Shown piece after piece: positions 55,691-64,000 of a stretch of DNA of 64,000 nt (the stretch's first letter is position 1; the number at the start of each line of letters is the position of its first letter). The stretch is taken from positions 12,152,001-12,216,000 of the forward strand of contig NC_071328.1 of assembly GCF_010183535.1 (NCBI RefSeq), given 5' to 3'. The stretch comes from Caenorhabditis remanei. Its lineage: Eukaryota > Nematoda > Chromadorea > Rhabditida > Rhabditidae. A program made the translations under genes and the position numbers. Below the pieces are notes generated by a model, which was not told where the DNA came from, ran no database searches, and saw only the letters and a program-made list of their open reading frames with translations.

Positions 55691-57453
55691 ATGACGTCTT
55701 CTTCTTCTTCGAAATGGGATAACGTTGCATTCGGCTTATCAGCTGCTTGTCTCTCAGCCGGTATCATTCTCCTCGTTTCAATTGCCACGTGGCAAACTGA
55801 AATTACGAAAATCGCCGAGGAAACGATAGTGGAGACGCAGATTTTCCAGGTAAACCACTTTTAGAAAGTGAAATAATTGAAATTTTTTAGGAAACCTCAG
55901 AGAAAATCTGGGATGATTTGGTTTTCGTGGCAACTGGAGAGACTGATAGACACAAGAGACATGCATGTAAGTAATGGATTCTTTTGGAGAATCCTTATTC
56001 AAAAATTAATTGGAAACGGGGGAGAATTTCAGTTTTTTCAAAGAACTCTTAATTACCCAAGTTCGGAATAGGTATTCCCTCCTTCCCGTTTTTAAAGAAT
56101 ACCACTTTTTGAGAATATGGGCACTATTATATAAAAATGAAGCAGCCGACATCTCGCGGGTTCCGCGCTTCATCATCTTTTCCATTACCTCTGCACAGTT
56201 CTTACAACTGCGCTCCACCAAAATGCCTATTTTTCTCTGTGCCTCTCAATTTTGCATACAATTTTTTTTTGGTTTCGGTAGAGCGCAGATGTACAGTACC
56301 GTGCAGTAAGATACACAATTCGTCCTTTTTTCAGTTGAAAATTGCAACTTTGAGAAGGTGTTACGGTATCGCTGATTGTTCCACTAAGTAAAACTTTTAA
56401 TGGATCATGTAGAAATCATGTAGAGCTTCATTTTTGTAGTTGACAACTTTTTTGTACGGACACTCCCTAGAGAGTTATGGTCATTTTACGGGTACAGCTC
56501 AAAAATCACTCTATTTTGCACTGAAATGGAACGATTACTTTGTCGATATGTAACTTTCTAGGGAGTGTCCGTACAAAAAAGTTGTCAACTACAAAAATGA
56601 AGCTCTACATGATTTCTACATGATCCATTAAAAGTTTTACTTAGTGGAACAATCAGCGATACCGTAATCAAAAAATGGACATTTTCAATTAGAAAAGGTA
56701 AAATTCTATATCTTTCTCCACGGTACTGTATTCCTTGGTATCTTTCAAATATCTTATTTCCAGACCTAACAAGAGCACCAGTGTTGCCTGTAACAGGTGG
56801 ATCATACAATGGAAGAACAGTCAATAGAGGATGTAATTGTAGAGGACCACCAGGACAACCTGGATTTGATGGGGAGGATGGATGTAAGTTTAAAATGAAT
56901 GACATTCCCAAATTCATCGATTGATTTCTCAGATGATGGTGAGCCTGGAGTTCCTGGCCAATCTGGAGATGACGATGTCTCTGTCCTCCGTCACGACCCG
57001 GGACGTTGTGCTCAGTGCCCAGCAGGACCAATGGGTCCACCAGGACCACGTGGAGATTTTGGACCACCTGGCAGAACAGGAGCCCCAGGAATCAATGGAA
57101 TACCCGGAAGACCCGGACAACCAGGATATCCAGGAGAACCAGGACTACCAGGACCTGTTGGAGAACCGGGGACCGATGGAAAACCAGGAAATCGGGGAAA
57201 AGATGGAGTCAGAGTACGAAGAATTCCTGGACCACCGGGACCACCGGGAGCTGAAGGAGATATTGGAGTGCCCGGTGGACAGGGATCACCTGGATTGGCT
57301 GGAGGACCTGGAGATTCAGGAGCACCGGGACCGCAGGGACCACAAGGACAAAAGGGAATCGATGGGGTTCCGGGAGGATTCGGACAACCGGGACCGCAAG
57401 GAGTTGATGGAGAATATTGTCCATGTCCGAAGCAGATCAAGAAGAGTAAATAA
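55691..57453 (+). CDS. Cuticle collagen (col family)
   Basis: Four exons, 55691-55849, 55891-55966, 56764-56883 and 56933-57453, encode 291 residues, a usual length for worm cuticle collagens. A short cytosolic N-terminus precedes a membrane span ([19 protein letters not shown], about 16-34), so it is type-II-like before cleavage. A basic cluster RHKRHA at about 73-78 is the likely furin-type cleavage site. The Gly-X-Y region starts near 106 ([13 protein letters not shown]), with interruptions around [14 protein letters not shown] and VRVRRI. Cys pairs flank the triple-helical parts: CNC (102-104), CAQC and a final CPC, as needed for trimer and inter-chain cross-links. It is secreted by hypodermis into the cuticle. 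Intron 2 (797 bp) contains a family-B and a family-A MITE back to back. AATAAA overlaps the stop (57449-57454). Confidence 0.93.
56191..56300. repeat. Family B MITE in collagen intron 2, abutting a family A MITE
   Basis: TGCACAGTTCTTACAACTGC plus GCTCCACCAAAATG is mirrored by TTTCGGTAGAGCGCAGATGT; its right end runs straight into the GTACAGTACC start of the next element. Confidence 0.75.
56291..56731. repeat. Family A palindromic MITE in collagen intron 2
   Basis: A near-complete copy: GTACAGTACCGTGCAGTAAG at the left, TCTCCACGGTACTGTA at the right. In between are TTTGTAGTTGACAACTTT, CACTCCCTAGAGAGTTATGG, CTAGGGAGTGTCCGTAC and AAAGTTGTCAACTACAAA. Confidence 0.85.
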
Positions 57454-57937
57454 ATCTTTGATTGTTTGTATAAATGAATTTGTACTATTTTCAATGAAAA
57501 CTACAGTACCAGTCAACTGGTTGTTAGACCTCCGCAATTCCCAGTCACCTGTTATCGTATATAGTCAATTGTTGTGGGAAAGTGTATATCAAATCTAGAG
57601 CTTCACTTTTGTAGTTGAAACCTTTTATGAACGAGACTTCCCTGAAAAGTTACTGATGATCAAAGTGATTCTCCTCTCGAATCTCTGACTAAGGAATGGT
57701 CAGAACTGACTTTGGAGTTCATATTTTGATATTGGATATTTGGGGCGAAACACAACTAACTTTGGGACAAACATCGTGTATTTGGATTTTCACACCAGAA
57801 TATCTGGATTCTGGAGGCCACTCAACAATTTTTAGAAAACTGATTTTCTATCAGATTTCGATTGTCTTTCGATTCTGCTAGGTCTCGAACTCTAAAGTCA
57901 GTTCTGAACATTCTGACCAGTGAGAGATTTTGGAGAT

Positions 57938-57969
<32 letters not shown>

Positions 57970-58961
57970 AATACGTACGTGAGAGTACGTGGCAAGGTCA
58001 ATAGGTGGGGGGGGGGGACTTGAAATAAATAGATGCATGAATTGATGATCTATAACTTTTTAGAGAGATCTCCTACAAAAATGTTGTCAATTAGAAAACT
58101 GGAGACCAAGGTTTGATCTACATTTCCGTACGGACTCACTTGTACGGACACTCCCTAGCAAGATACATATCAACAAAGTAATTTTTCCCTGAAATCGCCT
58201 AATTTCAGTGCAAAATAGAGTGATTTTTGAGCTGTACTCTTAAAATGATATTTTCGTTTCATAATTTATGGGATTTGGTGTACATTATGATACGAAAAGT
58301 TCATTCTCGAAATTCAAGAATTTTTTTTAATTCGGTGCAAAATCCGCTGAAAGCGAGCGCAAGTTTGGTCGCTGATTGTGAGAAAGTTCTAGAAATTTCA
58401 CTCCGAAAACGTTGGATTTTTCAGTATTCTACTATTTCTGGCGCTATTTTTGATAGTTCTTAGTGCTTTTCTATCAATATGTGCAGTATTCTAAAACAAT
58501 TTATAATAGGAAAGAAAATTCTAAATTCTGAAATTCCCAGCATTTCATACCGTCTGACTTCCTATCTTCATAATTGTAGTTGACAACTTTTTGGTGCCTT
58601 TTCAGGGTTTTGAGATGGTACGTGTACACATACTCAGCAACCGTATTACTTTGTTATCAGTCAATGTGTCTGTCTATCCGGATGTCCACTGCCCCTCTCT
58701 TTCTCTCTTTCTCTCTCATCCCATTTTGTTCCTTCGTGTGTCCATACATTCCCCGAAAAAGAAACAAACCAGTAATTTTTTTCTCCAAAATCAAAAGTTA
58801 ATTTTCTGTCTACGGAGAACTTTTTCGAGCACAAAGTCATGTTGATCACTTCACGAAAGAGCCCAAATTTAATCTCTGTCTATGTTTTCACGTATTCAAT
58901 TTAATCTACTTTAGAGGTGTGAGCCCGAAAGACACCATTTCAATCTCATTTTTTCCAGAAC
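57454..58961. other. Intergenic; broken family A pieces and simple repeats
   Basis: Fragments of family A lie at 57500-57680 (CTACAGTACCAGTC; ACTTTTGTAGTTGAAACC) and 58120-58250 (CACTCCCTAGCAAG; GATTTTTGAGCTGTACTC). A pair of GTCAGAACTGACTTT / AAAGTCAGTTCTGAAC (57700-57910) forms an inverted repeat of about 16 bases. A family-C core fragment (TAGTTGACAACTTTTTGG, TTTTGAGATGG) is at 58577-58617. No gene. Confidence 0.4.
57937..57968 (+). repeat. (TTTA)8 microsatellite
   Basis: Eight uninterrupted TTTA units. A run of 11 G follows at 58007-58017. Confidence 0.9.
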
Positions 58962-60750
58962 ATGTCCAAATTTTTCGTTCCGAATGTGTCGCATTCCGAG
59001 GATCCGATTCTATTCGAATGCGATGAATCTTATAATTCAAAAACTGAAATTTTGAAATATTTGATTCAATTCGTCTATCTTTCAATCGGTGCATTCTTAA
59101 ATTCAGCAATTATTTATACGGTTTGGGTGAAAAATCGAAAATTCTATAGGCAAAACTCGTTTTTTATATTCTTTTCGATGGATTGTGGAGTGGTAAGGTC
59201 CATGTTGAGGTTACTGTAGTTACAGTAATCCTGGTTTTTCAGAGCCTAATTCTCCTTCTCTCCAATATATTTTTCGACCGCCCATTCATCTACATCACTC
59301 CGATATGTCCATTACTCAATGAATATTTCTCAACTCCTCTCGTATTTTTCAAATTCATAATGGTCCTGAGTCATCACTGCAAGATCTGTAAATCTGTGAT
59401 TCAATCACTTCTCGTTCTGAATCGAATGACTTCTGTCCTTTTTCCAATTAATCATAATCGAATGTGGATGAAAAATGTTCAATGGATTGTCCCGTTGGTC
59501 CTTCTGATTCCACTAAGTGTCGACTGGAATCTGGTGATTTCGAGGGCTTATATGATGCCGACTTATGGAGGCTTTTGGGTTAATTATATCAAAAAAGTGT
59601 CATGGGTAAGGAAAGCATTTTGTCTGGGAAAAGAAAACGATTTCCAGGCTTCCCAATCTCTATTCCAACTTGTTTTCATCATAATCGCTTTATCATTCAC
59701 TTTCATTTGCACATTTGTTACTTTATATACTCTCATTTTGTTACCAAAACGACTTCGAGATCTTGAAAAATCTATAACAATTGTCACAATTATCAATTCT
59801 GCTGCATTTTCAACGGTTGGAGTTTTTCATGTAAGCTTATAAAACTAGATCTTCATTTTTGTAGTTGACAACTTTTTGGTGGCTTTTCAGGGTTTTGAGA
59901 TATGAGGGTTTGAAGATGAGAGTGAAGAGAAACACACAGTCTGACATCTCTGCGTCTCTATTTCTGTTTCTTGAAGAGCTATCAAAAAATGATCAACAGA
60001 TAAAATGTGTGAAATTTTATCCGTAACATTTTTGTTATTGGTAACTTTTTGATATCTCTTCCAGATTTTGAGATATACATCTTTGAAAAGAAAAGGGCGT
60101 TTCTGTCTGTCAGATGATGTCTCTTTGTGTACCTCCAGAAATGAGACGGAAGTTTTTTTTTCTAATAAAAATGTATAGAATTTTACGCGTTTTATTTTTG
60201 TAGTTGACAATTTTATAGTACGGGTACACCCTATAGTTATAACTTAAAGAGGTAAAACAGTTTTAGCATCTTACAATTAGCCCGACACACGTCTTACAAC
60301 CGCGCTCTACCGGAACCGAAGAAAATTGAGAGACGCAGAGACTTTTCTCAAGGATATTTCGGTGGAGCGCAGTTGTAAGAACTGTGTCGAACTAATAGCT
60401 ACCGTTTTACTCTATAAACTTCCACAACTTTGGTTCACCGTGGATATAAATTTTAAAAAATCAAGTCTTTAATTTTCAGATTCTATTCAATTTCTTCTCC
60501 TTTAACACAATGGTCACTTCAGTGTTCGCTCTTACTCTATTTGCGTATGACTTTTTGAATGTTGGGTAAGCTTTTGATTATCTGAGCCGCAACTCAGATA
60601 CTCAGTCAACTCTATTCCTTATTAAGAGTTTCCAGTTCCCCTATCGTCATGTTATGTATCTCAAGAACTGTCCGAGACAACGTCTTCTCATGGATCAACC
60701 CAATAAAAATAAGTGATTCTCAGAACTTTCCTGTTTCCATTACCACTTAG
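58962..60750 (+). CDS. srg-family chemoreceptor (serpentine receptor class gamma), gene 1 of 2
   Basis: Five exons, 58962-59192, 59243-59605, 59648-59830, 60480-60565 and 60636-60750, encode 325 residues. The N-terminus is short and extracellular, with CDESYNSKTEILKYLIQFVY. TM regions carry srg signatures: FIYITPICPLLNEYFSTPLV, KSVIQSLLVLNRMTSVLFP (family NRMTSVLFP), IPLSVDWNLVISRAY, YGGFWVNYIKKVSW and ASQSLFQLVF. Near the end is FAYDFLNVGSPIVMLCISR, the typical srg TM7. A TTTTTCCAG acceptor lies two bases before the ATG, consistent with trans-splicing or a 5' exon. Intron 3 (59831-60479) is swollen by family-B and family-C repeats. Predicted sensory GPCR; ligand unknown. Confidence 0.9.
59845..60240. 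repeat. Family C hairpin in srg gene 1 intron 3
   Basis: TTTTTGTAGTTGACAACTTT, GGTTTTGAGATATGAGGGTT, CACACAGTCTGACATCTCTG, GAGCTATCAAAAAATGATCA, GATTTTGAGATATACATC and a last TTTTTGTAGTTGACAATTTT. Confidence 0.75.
60283..60398. repeat. Family B MITE in srg gene 1 intron 3
   Basis: ACGTCTTACAACCGCGCTCT plus ACCGGAACCGAAG is mirrored by TTTCGGTGGAGCGCAGTTGT and AAGAACTGTGTCGAACTAAT. Confidence 0.8.
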
Positions 60751-60905
60751 AATGAGTATAGGGTGTCATTTCGAAGAACGTGCTTTCTTGAATTTTGTGT
60801 TTTCAACATTCACTATAATTATACCCTATTTGATGTTTTCGCGTTTCTACTTCAGCTCTAACTTCTTCATTCTTGAAACGATTTCTTGGTTTTTCGAGAT
60901 CGAAA

Positions 60906-62315
60906 ATGTCTGACTCCGATACTGATAGAATGTATATTGATTGTGATTTTTCGTATGATCCCAAAATTGAAATTATGAAGTTTATTTTGCAATTTATTTA
61001 TCTTGTGATGGGAATCGCCTTGAATTTGGTGGTCTTGAGAACATTGGTATGGAAAAGAAGAGATATTTTCATGACCAACTCGTTCTTCGTTCTCTTTGCG
61101 GTGGACTGTGTGATAGTGAGTATTTTAACTAGGGAAGGTCATGGAGTCAGTGTGGAGATATGAATAGTGACCTATATCAATGAAAAGCTGATAAAATGCT
61201 GATTCGAAACATACACTCAGTTTTTGCCCTCGATGCCTGATATTCGAGAAAAACAATAATTTTATAAATTGTCGAAAAAAAATGGCGAACTTTGACCTTG
61301 TTTTTCTCGAAAACTAGGCCTCGAGAGCAAAAACTAAATACATACTTGGAATCAGCGTTTTCTCAGCTTTTCAATGATATGAGTCACGTAATTTATCTCC
61401 AAATTGACTCCATGACCTTCACTAGTAAGTGGCAACAATGTCTACTAATCCATAACAATTCAGAACACTGTAATAATGATAGTCGAAGGAATTCTCCCTC
61501 GATTCTTTATTTATGTTACCCCACTCTGCCCCCTACTTTCTGAATACTTCTCAACTCCTCTATTTGGCTTCAAAATTGTGATGATTTTGAGTCATCATGC
61601 AATCATCTCGAAATCTATCATGCAATCTTTTCTAGTCTTGAATCGAATGACTTGTGTCATTCTACCGATTGCTCATGGCTTCATATGGAGAGAAAATATA
61701 AAATTTGTCATTTTATTTGTTGTGTTATGTCCGCTGAGTGTTGACTGGAATTTGGCTATATCACGGGTGTATATGCAGTCAACATATGGAGGTTTCTGGG
61801 TTAATTATATGAAGAAAGTTCAATGGGTGGGGAGCTGACAATCTGAAAAATGCTAGAAACTCATTTATGTAAATAATTTCAGGCTAGCCAATCTCGGTTT
61901 CAGCTCGCTTTTATCACAATCGCTTTATTTTTTACCTTCATTTGCACTACAATTACATTAATCAAATTGCCGAAACGTTCGAAAGAAATTGAAAAGTCTA
62001 TCACTAATGCAACTCTCATTATTTCTATAATTTTCACTTGTAAAGTATTATTTCAGGTGTTTTTCAAAGAAAAAAACCATTAAAACTAAACTTTTCCAGA
62101 TATACTACAGCTTTTTCTATCACCACGCTGATTCTTCGAGCGCTATCTATGGATTGAGTTTCTTAGCACTTGATTTCTCGGCAATTGGCTCTCCAATTAT
62201 TATGATTTGTGTCAGCAGTGCACTTCGGAAACATTTATTTTCAAATAATCGAATAGACACAACGAATGTGTCGAAATTGCAGTCACGAACGTCAGGAATT
62301 GTTGTTGTTCGATAA
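60906..62315 (+). CDS. srg-family chemoreceptor, gene 2 of 2
   Basis: Four exons, 60906-61115, 61464-61826, 61883-62056 and 62100-62315, encode 320 residues. The start is the ATG of MSDSDTDRMYIDCDFSY, 156 bp after the stop of srg gene 1. It keeps KIEIMKFILQFIYLVMG, RFFIYVTPLCPLLSEYFSTP, SFLVLNRMTCVILP, CPLSVDWNLAISRVY, YGGFWVNYMKKVQW and ASQSRFQLAF. The C-terminus has FLALDFSAIGSPIIMICVSS. Exon 2 is 363 nt in both srg genes. Gene 2 lacks the last intron of gene 1 (which splits the Gly before SPI); its exons 4 and 5 are fused. The exon-2 donor is GTGGGG, and exon 3 ends CAG before GTGTTT. Receptor function is inferred from family. Confidence 0.9.
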
Positions 62316-62819
62316 TTATACGATAACTTGTTTTATTTTCAATTCATTATGACTTTTTGCGCCTTTTTCCAATATAAATTGAGCTTTTTTAGTAAAAAAA
62401 TTCAACTTGAAAAAATGAGAAACACGAAAAACTCTGATTCAAACGACCGCGTCATTAGGATTACGGTATTCGTGGCGAGACCTATACTGAAAACCCCTTG
62501 CGCCTTTAAAAAGGCCATGCTGGATTTTTTTGTTTGAAACAATTTTAGTTTTTCCTATACTCTTTGCCGCCTCTTTCCCACTTTTTACCAATTTTCGTCA
62601 TTGAAAATGAATAAATAAGGACTATTAATGCCTGAAAATCAAAAATTTCGCCTATTTTGAAGTAATTTCCGGAGAACTTCTGTTCGAAGAGTTGAGGAAA
62701 TAGTTGAATTTACTTCGTCGTATTAATTGTGTGATTTTCATGGAAACCTGTTTCTTAACCAATGTCTTTTTACATTCTTTACTCTAGAAAATGTTCGCTA
62801 ATTGCAGGAAACTTCAACC
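62316..62819. other. Intergenic / 5' flank of the hrpk-1-like gene
   Basis: No coding signal. An acceptor CTAATTGCAG ends at 62807, 12 bases before the ATG at 62820. It marks either a trans-splice site or the end of a 5' UTR intron. Confidence 0.45.
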
Positions 62820-64000
62820 ATGATGATTAAAGTGGGAGCAGCCGCTGTCGGCATCGACAGCCCAAAGGTAATGGATCATTCTAGAAGTTGCGTTGAATTT
62901 GCATACATATTCCCTCTCTAGTGACGTCAATACCACTATTGACCCGGCAAATGTGTTTGCCCGGAGTACGCGCGACGCTCGCGGACCGCACGCGAGTGCA
63001 CTGGCTCTCTGCGTCTCCAGTGTAGCAATACAATTTCTTTGTGGGAAACTCCCGTTCATTTTCACGTCCTAAAATTCATATTCGCCGCACCAAATTTTAG
63101 TTTTCATTCCAGGCTATGAAGCGAGAGCACGACAATGATGATGCAGACCGCACTGGTCGTCACAAAAGACCGAAAACTGACGGGTAAACAAAAAATTACT
63201 AATGACTCACTAAATTTTTTTGTTTTTCAGGTTCACTGAGGCAATTCAACAAGGAAAGTTTGAGGTTCGCCTTCTTGTGAGCAGTAAATCAGCAGGAGCA
63301 ATCATCGGAAAAGGAGGCGAAAACATCAAACGTCTTCGTGCAGAGGTAAGTGCTCCTTATTGATTCTTCACTTATGATCCAGGCCACTATGACCCGATAG
63401 AGACCCGTTTCCTGACCCCGATTTAATTTTCAGTTCAACGCCCATGTCCAAGTCCCCGACTCGAATACCCCTGAACGGTAAATAAGCCCAAGTCCATCAG
63501 TCCACCACAACCTCCTTCCCGGTCACACGTCCCACATTGATCAGAACCCACATTACTTTATCGATTAATTGTATTCATATTTACAAAACAGTCATTTCTT
63601 CTGGTCCCCATTCATTGCATCATTACCCTTACTTATTTTCAGTTCGTTTATCAAACTTAATAATCATTTCAGCGTTTGCACTGTCACTGCGGATGAAAAA
63701 ACAGTCCTCAACATTTTGAGAGATGTTCTCCCTCGTTTGGAAGACGTAAGTAAATAGTCGAGCGGTAAATAGTCGCTTAGCACATCATATTGTTCAGTAA
63801 GATAAGTTAGCATTTTCAACTTTGTTTCAGAACTTCTCGGAACGTGATCCCTGCGAAGTCCGCATGCTCATTCACCAATCGCATGCCGGAGCTCTGATTG
63901 GTCGCAATGGAACAAAAATCAAGGAGCTTCGCGAGAAGTGCTCAGCCCGTCTGAAGATATTCACTGGATGTGCTCCAGGGTCCACTGATCGTGTGCTCAT
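62820..64000 (+). CDS. hrpk-1: KH-domain RNA-binding protein, hnRNP K homologue (incomplete, continues beyond the window)
   Basis: Exons in the window: 62820-62867, 63113-63183, 63231-63345, 63434-63477, 63673-63745, and 63831 onward, cut by the window end. The first exon gives MMIKVGAAAVGIDSPK, then AMKREHDNDDADRTGRHKRP, a bipartite-NLS-like basic stretch. KH1 begins about residue 48 (FEVRLLVSSKSAGAIIGKGG with the GKGG loop) and ends near LRDVLPRLED. KH2 begins near 125 (CEVRMLIHQSHAGALIGRNG with GRNG). A third KH and an RGG region are expected downstream in this family. hnRNP K proteins bind C-rich single-stranded RNA, acting in nuclear processing and miRNA-linked regulation. Codon use is GCC/CTC/CGT-rich, as in well-expressed genes. 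Conservation with worm HRPK-1, from what I remember of it, is very high. Confidence 0.88.
62935..63025 (+). other. GC-rich segment with a hairpin in intron 1 of the hrpk-1-like gene
   Basis: Against AT-rich surroundings this 90-base stretch is strongly CG-rich (GTACGCGCGACGCTCGCGG, CCGCACGCGAG). It includes the hairpin CCGGCAAATGTGTTTGCCCGG, given here as arms CCGGCAAA / TTTGCCCGG, at 62944-62964. It ends with CTCTCTGCGTCTCC, the same octamer as the family-C core. No coding frame continues into either flanking exon. Confidence 0.5.

Noticed and set aside
56921..57598. 225-codon plus-strand frame and several minus-strand frames across the collagen exon 4
   Set aside because: Gly-X-Y coding sequence keeps several frames open. 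Only the frame with GPPG repeats and Cys pairs joins the upstream collagen exons in phase.

Overview
The window is nuclear DNA from a nematode of the genus Caenorhabditis or a close relative. Several things say so. Introns have GTAAG/GTGAG donors and TTTTCAG/TTTCCAG acceptors. There are srh and srg chemoreceptor genes, a cuticle collagen, a TWK potassium channel, an NRF-6/OAC-type acyltransferase, a nematode-type PTP and an hnRNP-K homologue very like worm HRPK-1. The non-coding DNA is packed with short palindromic repeats, and I see no bacterial or viral content. Gene models below were built by hand: each splice junction was checked for reading-frame phase, and every complete model gives an integral open frame.

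Layout. 1-1.1 kb holds the last exon (+) of an unidentified gene. 2.5-4.5 kb (-) is a PTP-domain protein that has lost its catalytic Cys and WPD Asp. 5.5-10.4 kb (-) is an 11-exon, 828-residue NRF/acyltransferase-3 membrane protein. 11.2-15.2 kb (-) holds three tandem paralogues for small secreted, probably GPI-anchored proteins, each with the same GATA plus TATA promoter arrangement. 15.9-18.3 kb (-) is a two-pore K+ channel. 18.3-32.2 kb is a 13.9 kb stretch with no supportable gene, full of hairpin repeats and carrying tRNA-like sequences. 32.2-35.6 kb (+) is an acidic, Ala-rich calponin-homology-like protein with two alternative last exons. 36.7-40.2 kb (+) is an unrecognised 341-residue protein, again with two phase-compatible 3' ends. 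41.5-43.9 kb (+) is a PANK4-like pantothenate kinase homologue that appears catalytically dead. 44.3-55.3 kb (+) is a tandem array of four srh receptors with identical intron positions and phases. 55.7-57.5 kb (+) is a cuticle collagen. 59.0-62.3 kb (+) is a pair of srg receptors. 62.8 kb to the end (+) is the start of an hrpk-1-like KH protein that runs off the window.

Mobile DNA. At least five short inverted-repeat families occur. (A) ~360-440 bp palindromes ending near GTACTGTA. (B) ~110-145 bp palindromes built on TTCGGTAGAGCGCAGTTGTAAGAA. (C) hairpins made of TTTGTAGTTGACAACTTT, a GAGATATG block and a GAGACGCAGAGAAG / CTTCTCTGCGTCTC core. (D) a ~214 bp element with TIR TACCGTAAAACCTG. 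(E) two neighbouring hAT-like MITEs at 12.4-13.0 kb with 8-bp target duplications. Most lie in introns and between genes; none was seen breaking a coding exon. Family C's core motif is shared with family A.

Functionally the genes are mostly independent. The real groupings are the tandem duplicates: GPI-like proteins (probably intestinal, from their GATA sites), srh and srg (chemosensory).
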